A stretch of 45,075 nucleotides of DNA from Rhodospirillaceae bacterium. Lineage in GTDB: Bacteria; Pseudomonadota; Alphaproteobacteria; Rhodospirillales; UBA2165. Location: the NCBI GenBank assembly GCA_018649725.1, contig JABIHH010000028.1:1-45075 (forward strand). The letters run 5' to 3'. The notes beneath the pieces were generated by a model. It was not told the DNA's origin and searched no databases. It worked only from the letters and a program-made list of their open reading frames with translations. Positions 18,020 through 27,113 of the stretch are shown here, piece by piece (within the stretch, counting starts at the first letter, position 1; each line of letters opens with the position of its first letter). Both the position numbers and the translations under genes were made by a program.

Positions 18020-21000
18020 CAGCCCTCCTCGCCTTCAGAGGATGACCATTCTTTAACCCTGGCCAAATGTTCATAATCAGAATATTTCGGCGCGGCATCT
18101 GGTCGGGGCCGGGCTTCGTAGGGCGTCTCCGCTTCATCAAACAGCCGGATAAGTGCCGCCAGACCTTCCCTCGCTTCGGCGGCAAGCTCAGCCGGGTCAT
18201 CACCCGCCGATGACACTTCGCCAGCCGGATTACTGCCCCGCAAGCGCCAATAATCAAGCTGCGTGACCGGCTGGGCTGCAACCTTGGCAAAGCCACCTTC
18301 TTCGGCAATTACGGCTTCGAGCGGAAGCTGCGGCGCGAAACCAGCGGCGACCTCTTTTTTGCTGGGCGGGGCACCGGTCTTGTAGTCAATAATTCTAAGT
18401 CCGCCTGCTTTAAGCTCATCAACCCGGTCCGCTTTGGCTGTTAGTTTAAAAGGTCCGGCCGGGCCGGTAGTTTCATAAACACCCTCTACTTCACTATGAA
18501 GAGCTGAAATTTCGTCCCGACGTTCGGCTTCTAAATCAACAAACCAGGTTGCGATGCGCAAAAATCTTGGCCACCAAAACGCCCAAACGCCCGGATGTTT
18601 CAACAGCGGCCGGAACTGTTCTTCGCCGATTTTGACCAGCTGATCGAACGCATCAGCTGGCAAAGCCGCTGGGAACTGGCGGGAAAATTCATCCATCGCA
18701 TCATGGATGAGCGTCCCATAATCTGCCGCATCGGGTGCGGAATCCAGCGGCGGCAAAGCTCTTAGGCCCAAAATATGGCGGGCATAAATTGCATAAGGAT
18801 CGCGCATCCACGTCTCGATCTGAGTGACCGATAATTTGCGTGGTCTGGCTGCAACGGGTGGCTTGGGAGCGGGCGGTTCAATCGGCTGGACGTCTTCGGG
18901 GCGATCAAGCCTCGCCTGCCAATCCAGCCAATGGCTCGGCATAAACAATTCATCGGCAAGGGAGGGATCAAGACCTTGCAACAATTTTTGGAGCCGCATG
19001 AGCCAGCGCGACGGCACCGTCGGTGTGCCATCAACCCGCGCGGATCGGGTCATCACAATTTCCGGTGCTGAAAATGCCTGCTGAAAATCATGCGCCGTCA
19101 AACCGATGCGGCGCTCTGGCGAGGGTAGACCAAACTCTTTTCGCATCGGGCGGCTCATCCAGGGATCCGAGCCGACATCGGGTGGCCAGGTACCTTCATT
19201 GAGCCCGCCCAAAATCACCAAATCCGCATGTTGCAGCCGGGCTTCGAGCAGACCCCAAATGGCCAGCCTCGGATGGCTGCCATAATTTGGCCGGACCGCC
19301 CGGCCCAGCATCAAGACCTCTAATAACGCCGGATAAGAGACACCTTCGATCTCATCCAAAGCGTCGCCGACTTCCATAAGTTCGGCAATAAAACTTGCCG
19401 CCGCTTCGCCGTCCTCGCCCGACCATAGACGCTCTAATCCAGCTTGCTCATCACTGGCGGCCAGGGCCTCGGCAAAGCCAATATGGGTCTTTATTATTTC
19501 GCCCAAAGATATTTTGGGCTGCGCCAAGCTATGTGAAAATTCAGCGCTCATGGTTTGAATATTCTCAAGCAGGGTGTTTAAGTCGGGGCGCGTTTTTGGC
19601 AGCAATTCCAGCAAATCGATTAGCCCCTTTATACCGGGTGCCGGGCGCGGACCCCGCAAGGCGGCAACTTCAAAATCACGCACCAATTGCCGAAAACTTG
19701 CTGGGATGACGCCACCCGCTGCCAAGGGATGTTTACCAAGGGCTAGAAAATCAAGCGGCAGGAAATAATGGGCGACCAACTCGGCGGTCAGGCGCAAATA
19801 TGATCCGGGAGCCGTTTGGTCCAAAGGCAAGCCGGCTGAATCATCAATATCAATCCCCCAGCGACCAAGCTCGGAGGCGACCCGGCGCGCGAGCCGGCGG
19901 TCAGGTGTCACAAGAGCTGCCGTTTTTTCCGGCGTCTCCAAAGCTTCGCGCAATTTCAAGGCAATCACGCCGGCTTCTTCATCCGGGCCCGGGCAGGTGA
20001 TGTTTTCAACGCCTGCCAAAGCGGCTGCCATCGGCGGCTCCAACGAACGCCACTCATCAACTTTGCTGGCCGGACGCATGACATTGAATATGAGTTCACG
20101 GCGGGCTGGGGACGCGCTCGTTATGTTGGTCTGGCTTTCCCCATCCAGCCAGTTTTGAACCTCTCCTGCCGTCAAATCCATTTTTGCCAGTAAACGAAAC
20201 AAGCCATGCTGGGGATGGGTTTCGATGTCATGCAGGGCAGCCGGGTCCAGCGCATCATCCAGGCCCGGCAAGACAACAGCGCCTTCGGGCAAGGCAGCGA
20301 TCAAAGTGAGCAAATCAGCCGTTGCTGGAATACTACCCGTGGAACCAGCGGCGATAACCGGGGTCTCGGGCGGATGCTTTTGCCAATGAGCGAGTTGCGC
20401 CCGCATCACCAAATTGCGGCGCTCGGCAGGATCCACCAAACCTTTGTCTTGGAGAATTTCAGGCCAGAACTTGGTGAGAATTTCCAAAAACTCAAGGGTC
20501 ATTTGCCAATGCTGGGCGTAATCATCGGGCACCAAATTTTTGAGCTTGGTAAAATCCAGTTGTTCGGTTTGCACCTGATCGAGCAACCTCGCCAGCTCAC
20601 TCGCCAAGCGGGCGGCCTGATCGATGCTCACCCGTCCCGCTTCCATAACCTGGATATGTTTGGTCAGCATGAGGTGACGGTGGACCGAGGAGATGGCTTC
20701 CGGCAAATCGGTTATATCTTTAGAATCTTGAAAGCTTGGCAACTCTTCCCAACCGGCAATCGCCAGCTCTTCTTCATCAAGATCGCCGAGCGGCATCATG
20801 CGCGGCAGTAGCAGCGGCTTGCCATCGCTCAAGCGCAAGAACGCCTCACGCAGAGAGCGCACAGCCCGGCGCGTTGGCAAAAGAATAACGTAATCGGCTA
20901 AATCAAATGGGCCCGTCGCCGCGCGCTCGGTCAGACCCACTGCCAGGGCATCGACAAAAGGCAGCTCGGACGGAATGTTAAATACTTTCAAGGGTGATCC

Positions 21001-21024
21001 CAATTCCTTTCCCTGGGCTGCCAT
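18019..21024 (-). CDS. addB: double-strand break repair protein AddB
   Basis: This is the partner of AddA, of the alphaproteobacterial AddB type. It has a helicase-like N-terminal and central part with the LLPTRRAVRSL motif near the start. The C-terminal nuclease has the core IIDYKTGAPP (in the last 120 residues), and the PRPDAAPKYSDYEHLARV ending follows. Only one cysteine is present in the whole chain, so the iron-sulphur cluster of Bacillus AddB cannot form. I chose ATG 21024 because GGGGGAAGAGG precedes it. An in-frame ATG at 21045, seven codons earlier, has no ribosome site. It is the last gene but one of the murU-addB-addA run. Confidence 0.93.
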   Translation of the reverse strand: MAAQGKELGSPLKVFNIPSELPFVDALAVGLTERAATGPFDLADYVILLPTRRAVRSLREAFLRLSDGKPLLLPRMMPLGDLDEEELAIAGWEELPSFQDSKDITDLPEAISSVHRHLMLTKHIQVMEAGRVSIDQAARLASELARLLDQVQTEQLDFTKLKNLVPDDYAQHWQMTLEFLEILTKFWPEILQDKGLVDPAERRNLVMRAQLAHWQKHPPETPVIAAGSTGSIPATADLLTLIAALPEGAVVLPGLDDALDPAALHDIETHPQHGLFRLLAKMDLTAGEVQNWLDGESQTNITSASPARRELIFNVMRPASKVDEWRSLEPPMAAALAGVENITCPGPDEEAGVIALKLREALETPEKTAALVTPDRRLARRVASELGRWGIDIDDSAGLPLDQTAPGSYLRLTAELVAHYFLPLDFLALGKHPLAAGGVIPASFRQLVRDFEVAALRGPRPAPGIKGLIDLLELLPKTRPDLNTLLENIQTMSAEFSHSLAQPKISLGEIIKTHIGFAEALAASDEQAGLERLWSGEDGEAAASFIAELMEVGDALDEIEGVSYPALLEVLMLGRAVRPNYGSHPRLAIWGLLEARLQHADLVILGGLNEGTWPPDVGSDPWMSRPMRKEFGLPSPERRIGLTAHDFQQAFSAPEIVMTRSARVDGTPTVPSRWLMRLQKLLQGLDPSLADELFMPSHWLDWQARLDRPEDVQPIEPPAPKPPVAARPRKLSVTQIETWMRDPYAIYARHILGLRALPPLDSAPDAADYGTLIHDAMDEFSRQFPAALPADAFDQLVKIGEEQFRPLLKHPGVWAFWWPRFLRIATWFVDLEAERRDEISALHSEVEGVYETTGPAGPFKLTAKADRVDELKAGGLRIIDYKTGAPPSKKEVAAGFAPQLPLEAVIAEEGGFAKVAAQPVTQLDYWRLRGSNPAGEVSSAGDDPAELAAEAREGLAALIRLFDEAETPYEARPRPDAAPKYSDYEHLARVKEWSSSEGEEG

Positions 21025-21054
21025 TCCAGCCTCTTCCCCCTTCATTGTAATTGT

Positions 21055-21816
21055 TCAGCGGTGTCGCATACCCGAAAAGCGTTGGCCCATATAAACTTCG
21101 GCCTGGGCAAGACCATCTGGTGTGCCGATGTGAAACCACTCCCCGTCATGGACGACACCATAGAGCCGCTCGGCTTCAATGGCTTTGTCATAAATGACGT
21201 TGAGCGAAAAAGCGCCATCGGGCGTCGCTTCAAAAATCCGCGGATGAATAATCTGCACACCGGTAAATAGATAGGGTGTTATTTCGCCCTCTAATTTCCG
21301 TGACAACTTGCCGTTTGGCTCAGCCTCAAAATCTCCATTGCCGGTATAGCCATAGGCTTCGACCGTGGAATGCAACATCAGCAGCACATCCATTTCGTCA
21401 TCATTCCAACGCTCAATCATACGGCCCAAGGCCGGTGTCGGCCCGTTCAACCACAATACGTCGGCGTTCGAGATATAAAACGGCTCATCACCAAAATGTT
21501 CCAACGCTTTTTTGACACCGCCGCCGGTCTCCAGCAGATCATCGGCTTCCGACGAGATAATGATTTCAAGATCCTTGCGATTGCCGAGATGCTGTTCAAC
21601 TTGATCCGCCAAATGATGGATGTTCACCACGGCGCGCTCAACACCGACGGCAACCAGTCGGTCCAACGTATGGTCCAGCAACGTACGATCGGCGACTTTA
21701 ACCAGAGGCTTTGGCGTTTTATTGGTGATCGGACGCAGCCGCAAACCGAGCCCAGCAGCCAAAACCATGGCATTCTTGGGGGCGTTCTTTGCAGCGCTTT
21801 TAGGTTTCTTGCTCAT
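21055..21816 (-). CDS. murU: MurU-like sugar-1-phosphate nucleotidyltransferase
   Basis: It probably makes UDP-MurNAc from MurNAc-1-phosphate, part of the cell-wall recycling bypass found in Pseudomonas and alphaproteobacteria. The 253-aa protein has the nucleotidyltransferase signature AAGLGLRLRPIT followed by KTPKPLVKV (about 20-42) and the NADVLW metal site (about 114-119). The neighbour upstream is the AmgK-like kinase that would supply its substrate, five bases away, which supports the assignment over glucose- or mannose-1-phosphate enzymes. Activity cannot be proven from sequence alone. Confidence 0.87.
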   Translation of the reverse strand: MSKKPKSAAKNAPKNAMVLAAGLGLRLRPITNKTPKPLVKVADRTLLDHTLDRLVAVGVERAVVNIHHLADQVEQHLGNRKDLEIIISSEADDLLETGGGVKKALEHFGDEPFYISNADVLWLNGPTPALGRMIERWNDDEMDVLLMLHSTVEAYGYTGNGDFEAEPNGKLSRKLEGEITPYLFTGVQIIHPRIFEATPDGAFSLNVIYDKAIEAERLYGVVHDGEWFHIGTPDGLAQAEVYMGQRFSGMRHR

Positions 21817-21821
21817 TCAAT

Positions 21822-22811
21822 CTAAGCTCTCAAATTCTCTGCTATGTTGGTATCCAGCCAGTCTTTTAAAGTCGCCAATTCCGGGGCCCGGCAGGCGCGT
21901 TCCAGCAATCGCCAGACCCTTGGGATATGCGCCAAATAGTCAACCTTCCCGTCACGCATGGCAAGTCTGGTGAATATGCCAATGACTTTGCAATGACGCT
22001 GAGCCGCCAAGACAATAAAAGCCGCCTTAAACGCTGGCTTATCAATATCGGGAAAAGCCTGAAGATAGCTGTTCATGAGCTGCACCGACAAATGCGGATC
22101 AATATCCCGCCGAGCATCCTCCAGCAAAGACATTAAATCATAGGCCCGGGAACCGACCAAGGCATCCTGGTAGTCGAGCAAACCGCATTTGGCGACGCCG
22201 TCTCTTTCCGGCAACCACATCAGATTGTCGGCATGAAAATCTCTGAGCACCAAAGTTTCGCGCGCGCCAGCTATATCTCTGACCAGGTCACGCCAGACCG
22301 CGAGGTAGCTCTCGATCGTCTCGTCGGAAACGTCGCCGCCCGAGACACCCGGCAAATACCAATCGGTCAGCAGGCTTGCCTCGGCGAGCAGTTTCTCCTC
22401 GTCATAAGGCTCAATATGGTCTGGGATGGATTGACTTACATCACGGCCATGCAGATCGACCAGCACGTCAACTGCAGCTTGATAGAGCTGGGTTTCATCG
22501 ACACCCGCTGCCAGTGCATTGGTAAAAGTGGCATCGCCCAAATCCTCCAGCAGTAAAAAACCAGCGTCAATATCCTCAGCCATTAGGCTGGGCGCGGAAT
22601 AGCCGAGGCTCAAAAGATGCCGGGTTATGTTGACAAAGGGGCGGACATCCTCTTCGGGCGGCGGGGCATCCATCAGCACGGCGATCTCGCCGCCTCGCTC
22701 AACCCGCTCATAACGCCTAAAGGAGGCATCGCCAGCAAGCGGGCGGCGCGTTGCCCCTGCCCAGCCGGCATTATTTAAAAAAACATCTATTTGCTTTTGG
22801 CGCTCGCTCAT
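21822..22811 (-). CDS. amgK: AmgK-like MurNAc/GlcNAc anomeric kinase
   Basis: This 329-aa phosphotransferase of the APH family probably phosphorylates the anomeric carbon of MurNAc and GlcNAc recovered from peptidoglycan. It carries GDASFRRYERV near residue 23-33, the LLLEDLGD hinge (about 87-94) and the catalytic loop LRDFHADNLMW (about 193-203), with LLDYQDALVG as the metal-binding segment. The start overlaps the tsaE stop by four bases, and murU follows directly. A separate antibiotic-resistance role is unlikely given this context. Confidence 0.87.
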   Translation of the reverse strand: MSERQKQIDVFLNNAGWAGATRRPLAGDASFRRYERVERGGEIAVLMDAPPPEEDVRPFVNITRHLLSLGYSAPSLMAEDIDAGFLLLEDLGDATFTNALAAGVDETQLYQAAVDVLVDLHGRDVSQSIPDHIEPYDEEKLLAEASLLTDWYLPGVSGGDVSDETIESYLAVWRDLVRDIAGARETLVLRDFHADNLMWLPERDGVAKCGLLDYQDALVGSRAYDLMSLLEDARRDIDPHLSVQLMNSYLQAFPDIDKPAFKAAFIVLAAQRHCKVIGIFTRLAMRDGKVDYLAHIPRVWRLLERACRAPELATLKDWLDTNIAENLRA

Positions 22812-23287
22812 TGGGGGAACGCTTTTTGTAGGCGCTCGGTCCAGCTCTCACCCCGGCCGATGAGATCCACTTCGCGGCTGCCCTCATCCTCACCGATCGA
22901 GAGAATAAGATCGAGCCGCTCGAAGGGCAGATAAGCGCCCATGCGGTCCGGCCATTCGATCAACGAGATGCCATCGCTCATGGCATCCTCGATGCCGAGC
23001 TCGAAAATCTCTTCCGCTTCTTCGATGCGATAGAGATCAAAATGATAGATATCACCATCCGGAAATTCATAGAGCTGCACCAGGGTAAAGGTCGGGCTTG
23101 GCACTTCACCGTCGCCGCCCCGAGCAGAAATAAAGGCACGGGCAAAGGCCGTCTTACCGGCGCCGAGATCACCGACCAAAGCAATCATGTCACCGACTTC
23201 CGCCAGCCCGGCCAACTTTGCCGCCAGCATATCGGTCGCCGCCTCATTTTTGAGGGTGAATTGATATGGTGTTTGTTCTTCGCTCAT
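22808..23287 (-). CDS. tsaE: tRNA t6A synthesis ATPase TsaE
   Basis: TsaE is the ATPase that helps the TsaB-TsaD complex make threonylcarbamoyl-adenosine at position 37 of ANN-decoding tRNAs. The 159-aa protein has the P-loop GDLGAGKT (39-46), the switch motif SPTFTLVQLY (about 64-73) and HFDLYR, then LIEWPDRM. It couples by ATGA overlap with amgK. tsaE next to amgK/murU is usual in this class and need not mean a shared pathway. Confidence 0.95.
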   Translation of the reverse strand: MSEEQTPYQFTLKNEAATDMLAAKLAGLAEVGDMIALVGDLGAGKTAFARAFISARGGDGEVPSPTFTLVQLYEFPDGDIYHFDLYRIEEAEEIFELGIEDAMSDGISLIEWPDRMGAYLPFERLDLILSIGEDEGSREVDLIGRGESWTERLQKAFPQ

Positions 23288-23330
23288 GGCTTATTTTTAC
23301 GCATCCTGACCCTACTCGGAAAGAGACTTA

Positions 23331-24857
23331 TTAAAGCGGCGCATCGGGCGTTTTTTCATCCGGCAATATCAAGCTGACAGTGGTGCCCTGATTGGGTTTT
23401 GAGGCAATCTCAACTCGGCCACCTTGGAGTTCCATAAAAGCCCTGACCAGCGTTAGGCCGAGCCCGGCCCCAGGTTTCAGCGAATCAGCTCCATCGCCGC
23501 GCTCAAATCCCTTGAAGACCCGTTCGATATCCACTTTTGGAATACCGATGCCGGTATCGCTGATATCAATTTTAACACCCGAAGTGTTACGCGTGGCCGA
23601 TATCTGTAGAATGCCACCGGAACTGCTGAAGGTGATGGCATTGCCGAGCACATGAAGCAGGCATTGTTTGAGACGCCTTTCATCCGCTTCGATCCAACCG
23701 ATATCAAGCGGACAGTCGAACTGCAGTTTAAGCTTTTTGTGACGCGCCCGCTCGCCGACCAATTGCATCGTCTCAGCGAGGCAGATATGCAGATCGAGGC
23801 TCGCCATATCAAGTTCCAACAAGCCCGCTTCAACCGAGGCAAGATCCAGAATATCGCCGACCAAGCCCGACACGGCTTGAGACGCGCTGACAATGCCATC
23901 GGCATATTCTTGCTGGCGCTTGTTGAGATCGCCAAAATAATCGCCCGCCAACAACTCGGCAAAGCCGCTGATCGCCGTCAAAGGCGTGCGAATCTCATGA
24001 CTGAGATTGGCGAGGAATTCTGATTTCAAGCGATCTGCGGCGGCCATCAATTCGGCACGCTCTGCCATTTCTTCGGCCCGGGCGGTCAGCGTCTCGGCCA
24101 ACTTCACACGGTCGCTGATATCGGCATAACGCAGCAGCACGGCGCCATCCGGCAGCGGGATATGCGCTGCCTCTAAAATTTGGCCCGAATTGCAGTGGAT
24201 CTGATCGACGCCCGCTTTGCGCCCCAAGAGACGACCGGAAAGCTTTGTCCGGCGCGCTGGCCAATTCTCCAGCACGGGCAGGCGTTTACGCGTCGCATCT
24301 AAGAAGTCCGTCATATGAAAACTGTGCGAAAGCGCGTCTTTCGGCAGTTGCCACATCTCGGCAAAAGCCGGATTGTGCAACTTCAACAAACCATCACCGC
24401 CAAAAACCGCCAAGCCTTCTCGCAAATGATCAAGGGTCGCCTGATGGGTCATGTTCAAAGCGTTAAAGCCGCGTTTGGCATTGAGCTCTGGCGAGAGGTC
24501 TTCAATGATAAAGAGCGCGCCGCTTTCACCCAACGGGACAAATTTGATTGAAAGAGAAAGGCCATCCGGCAAATGCCACTCATCCTGCGTTTCTTTTTCA
24601 GCTTGGGCCTTTTTGACTACCCCGCTCCGAAACTTGGCGAAATCCGTTTGCTCCGGCAACAACCGTTGCTCTCTCAACCGATCTAGAAAAGACACAAATG
24701 TCGGCTGGGCATCGAGATAGCCTTTTTCCAAATGCCACAGGTTTTGAAAGGCTTCGTTGCCAGAACTTAGACAGCCGTCTTTATCCACCACCGCCACAGC
24801 AATCGGCAGCGCGTTTATGAGCGTTGAGACGATGTTCTTTTGATCGGGGCTTACCAT
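23331..24857 (-). CDS. soluble PAS-domain sensor histidine kinase
   Basis: This 508-aa kinase has no membrane segment. Two PAS-like domains cover about 10-120 and 130-255, a coiled-coil linker follows (about 256-280), then HisKA with the H-box LSHEIRTPL, the N-box VLGNAITFSSSG, G1 SDTGIGIP and G2 GAGLGLTL. It should sense a cytoplasmic signal and phosphorylate a response regulator. No regulator gene adjoins it, so the partner lies elsewhere. No clear ribosome site precedes ATG 24857, so the start is less sure. It lies 43 bp upstream of tsaE and downstream of the ahcY terminator. Confidence 0.88.
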   Translation of the reverse strand: MVSPDQKNIVSTLINALPIAVAVVDKDGCLSSGNEAFQNLWHLEKGYLDAQPTFVSFLDRLREQRLLPEQTDFAKFRSGVVKKAQAEKETQDEWHLPDGLSLSIKFVPLGESGALFIIEDLSPELNAKRGFNALNMTHQATLDHLREGLAVFGGDGLLKLHNPAFAEMWQLPKDALSHSFHMTDFLDATRKRLPVLENWPARRTKLSGRLLGRKAGVDQIHCNSGQILEAAHIPLPDGAVLLRYADISDRVKLAETLTARAEEMAERAELMAAADRLKSEFLANLSHEIRTPLTAISGFAELLAGDYFGDLNKRQQEYADGIVSASQAVSGLVGDILDLASVEAGLLELDMASLDLHICLAETMQLVGERARHKKLKLQFDCPLDIGWIEADERRLKQCLLHVLGNAITFSSSGGILQISATRNTSGVKIDISDTGIGIPKVDIERVFKGFERGDGADSLKPGAGLGLTLVRAFMELQGGRVEIASKPNQGTTVSLILPDEKTPDAPL

Positions 24858-24924
24858 TTAGAAATCATAATATCGTCTGCCAATTACAGCAAGGAAGGAC
24901 CCCCCTTTGAGGCGGTGGGGGGCA

Positions 24925-24958
24925 TTAAAAAAGGGGCATGTCAAAGACACGCCCCTTC
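24925..24958 (-). terminator. intrinsic terminator after ahcY
   Basis: On the minus strand AAGGGGCGTGT (24957-24947) pairs with ACATGCCCCTT (24941-24931) with one wobble, and TTTTTAATG follows. It lies 23 bp past the ahcY stop. Confidence 0.9.
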
Positions 24959-24979
24959 CTAAATTTATTTAACCCGGCT

Positions 24980-26266
24980 TTAGTAGCGGTAGTGATCCGG
25001 CTTGTAGGGACCAGCTTGGGAGACGCTGATGTAGTCAGCTTGCTCTTTGGTTAGCTCGGTCAGTCGCACATTGAGTTTTGCGAGATGCAGGTGGGCGACT
25101 TTTTCGTCCAAATTCTTTGGCAGAACATAGACTTTGTTCTCATAAGATTGGGAATTTTCCCAAAGCTCGATTTGCGCTAAGACTTGGTTGGTGAAAGAAG
25201 CCGACATCACGAAACTTGGGTGGCCCGTGGCACAGCCGAGGTTCACGAGGCGACCTTCAGCCAGCAAGATGATGCGCTTGCCATCGGGGAATTCAATTTC
25301 ATCCACCTGAGGCTTCACGTTATGCCATTTGAGATTGCGCAGAGCTTCGACCTGGATCTCAGAATCGAAGTGACCGATATTGGAGACAATCGCCCGGTCT
25401 TTCATATCGCGCATATGATCGATGGTAATGATGTCGATATTGCCGGTTGTCGTGACAAAGATATCACCGATTGAAGCGGCTTCATCCATGGTGACAACTT
25501 CGTAGCCTTCCATTGAGGCTTGCAGGGCACAGATCGGATCAATCTCGGTAATCAACACGCGCGCACCTTGATTTCGGAGCGAAGCGGCTGAGCCTTTACC
25601 AACGTCACCATAGCCGGCGACGACGGCACATTTACCAGCCACCATCACGTCAGTGGCGCGCTTAATGCCGTCCACCAAGCTTTCGCGGCAGCCATAGAGA
25701 TTGTCGAATTTCGATTTTGTCACTGAATCGTTGACGTTAAAGGCAGGGACTTTCAAAGTGCCGGCCTTTTCCATTTCATAGAGACGGTGCACGCCGGTCG
25801 TGGTTTCTTCTGAAAGACCTTTAACGGCATCCAAAAGCTCAGGTGTCTTTTCATGCATCATGAGGGTGAGATCACCGCCATCATCCAAGATCATATTTGG
25901 CAGCCAACCGTCCGGACCCTTAATGGTTTGCTCGATGCACCACCAGAACTCCTCATCGGTCTCGCCCTTCCAGGCGAAGGTCGGAATACCAGCTTCAGCC
26001 ATAGCCGCCGCCGCATGATCCTGGGTCGAGAAAATATTACAAGACGACCAGCGCAGCTCGGCGCCGAGATCAATCAGCGTTTCCATCAAAACAGCCGTCT
26101 GAATTGTCATATGAAGACAGCCAACAATGCGGGCGCCTTTGAGCGGGTTTTTGCCGGCATGTTCTTCACGCAAGGCCATCAGGCCCGGCATTTCGGTTTC
26201 GGCAATGGTAATTTCTTTCCGGCCCCACTCGGCCAGGGAAATATCAGCAATTTTATAATCAGACAT
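24980..26266 (-). CDS. ahcY: S-adenosyl-L-homocysteine hydrolase
   Basis: It splits the methylation by-product SAH into adenosine and homocysteine using bound NAD+, which relieves inhibition of methyltransferases. The 428-aa protein has the N-terminal substrate motif [10 protein letters not shown], the [14 protein letters not shown] segment, the NAD-binding [10 protein letters not shown] loop and the conserved C-terminal KPDHYRY. It lacks the long insertion of about 40 residues found in many bacterial and plant enzymes. AGGAGA precedes the ATG. The 128-bp upstream gap holds a perfect palindrome and a second inverted repeat, so it has its own control. A strong terminator follows. Confidence 0.97.
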   Translation of the reverse strand: MSDYKIADISLAEWGRKEITIAETEMPGLMALREEHAGKNPLKGARIVGCLHMTIQTAVLMETLIDLGAELRWSSCNIFSTQDHAAAAMAEAGIPTFAWKGETDEEFWWCIEQTIKGPDGWLPNMILDDGGDLTLMMHEKTPELLDAVKGLSEETTTGVHRLYEMEKAGTLKVPAFNVNDSVTKSKFDNLYGCRESLVDGIKRATDVMVAGKCAVVAGYGDVGKGSAASLRNQGARVLITEIDPICALQASMEGYEVVTMDEAASIGDIFVTTTGNIDIITIDHMRDMKDRAIVSNIGHFDSEIQVEALRNLKWHNVKPQVDEIEFPDGKRIILLAEGRLVNLGCATGHPSFVMSASFTNQVLAQIELWENSQSYENKVYVLPKNLDEKVAHLHLAKLNVRLTELTKEQADYISVSQAGPYKPDHYRY

Positions 26267-26331
26267 TTGGTCGTCTCCTAAAAGGGGAGGTGAATTTCAA
26301 TTAATTGTTGGCGGTGGTATCAGGCCTACAC

Positions 26332-26346
26332 GTTCTATTCAAGAAC
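26332..26346. promoter_or_regulatory. inverted repeat upstream of ahcY
   Basis: GTTCT (26332-26336) and AGAAC (26342-26346) are perfect 5-bp arms around five bases, 66 bp before the ahcY start and six bases from the 12-bp palindrome. It could be a second operator half or chance. Confidence 0.25.
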
Positions 26347-26351
26347 TAAGG

Positions 26352-26363
26352 TGTATCGATACA
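26352..26363. promoter_or_regulatory. 12-bp palindrome TGTATCGATACA upstream of ahcY
   Basis: This perfect palindrome lies 86 bp upstream of the ahcY ATG and 32 bp after the HPr stop. Its size fits the site of a dimeric repressor. SahR-type ArsR regulators control ahcY in many proteobacteria, but I cannot match this sequence to a known SahR site and no regulator gene is nearby. Confidence 0.4.
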
Positions 26364-26394
26364 AATTCAAGTAAAAGAGTTGATTTTCTGAAAA

Positions 26395-26661
26395 TTAGTT
26401 TTCCTCAAACTTGTTTTCAACCAATTCGGTGATGGCTTGGCGGGCGGCCTGTTCATCAGCGCCCGCAACACTCACCAAAATTGTATCGCCTGGCGCAGCG
26501 GCCAACATCAGCAGTCCCATGATTGAAAGGCCTGAGACTTCCTGGCCGTCTTTGGCAACCATAACTTCTGCCTCAAACTCTCCAACGAGTTTAACGAATT
26601 TGGCTGCGGCCCGGGCATGAAGGCCGCGTTGGTTTCGAATTGTTAGGGTGACGTCGCTCAC
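26395..26661 (-). CDS. ptsH: HPr phosphocarrier protein
   Basis: This 88-aa phosphocarrier passes phosphate from EI to EIIA-type proteins. It has the active-site histidine H15 in GLHARAA and the regulatory serine S46 in SGLSIMG. S46 is the target of HPr kinase, whose gene lies 1.4 kb upstream. The start is GTG at 26661, 18 bp after the EIIA stop. No EI gene is in the window. It may equally be called NPr; the presence of HprK favours HPr. Confidence 0.95.
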   Translation of the reverse strand: MSDVTLTIRNQRGLHARAAAKFVKLVGEFEAEVMVAKDGQEVSGLSIMGLLMLAAAPGDTILVSVAGADEQAARQAITELVENKFEEN

Positions 26662-26679
26662 TATAAAATCCGGTTTACT

Positions 26680-27087
26680 TTAACTTTTGTCTTTGGCGAG
26701 AAGTTGCGAGGCGACATTGATATACTTCTTGCCGGCCTCCTGCGCTTTGGTCACGCATTCTTCGAGATCGCATTTATCCCGGCAACTGGCAAATTTGACC
26801 AGCATGGGCAGATTAACCCCGGCAATCACTTCGGCGTTGGCTCGGTCCATCACTGAAATGGCTAGATTGGACGGCGTGCCGCCGAACATGTCGGTTAACA
26901 ACACAACGCCGTTATCTGAGTTTACCTGATTGACCGCATTTAAAATGTCAGCGCGGCGCTGTTCCATATCATCATCCGGTCCGATGCAAATGGTAGCAAC
27001 ATTTTCCTGTGGGCCAACGACATGCTCCATGGCGGCGATGAGCTCATCTGCCAAATGGCCGTGGGTAACAAGAACCAAACCGATCAT
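26680..27087 (-). CDS. PTS EIIA component, mannose/fructose family
   Basis: This 135-aa EIIA of the mannose family receives phosphate from HPr on H9 (VTHGHLA). LLTDMFGGTPSN (about 62-73) is the family's other conserved stretch. No EIIB, EIIC or EIID gene is present, so it probably acts as a regulator rather than in sugar uptake, as is usual for alphaproteobacterial genomes with this gene set. It sits 26 bp after rapZ and 18 bp before ptsH. C-terminal residues include a CRDKC pair whose role is unknown. Confidence 0.93.
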   Translation of the reverse strand: MIGLVLVTHGHLADELIAAMEHVVGPQENVATICIGPDDDMEQRRADILNAVNQVNSDNGVVLLTDMFGGTPSNLAISVMDRANAEVIAGVNLPMLVKFASCRDKCDLEECVTKAQEAGKKYINVASQLLAKDKS

Positions 27088-27113
27088 CTTCTCTTCAAAC
27101 CTTAGCTATATTC

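Noticed and set aside
26267..26394. SAH riboswitch before ahcY
   Set aside because: I looked for the conserved core and pairing of SAH riboswitches and do not find it; only protein-type inverted repeats are visible.
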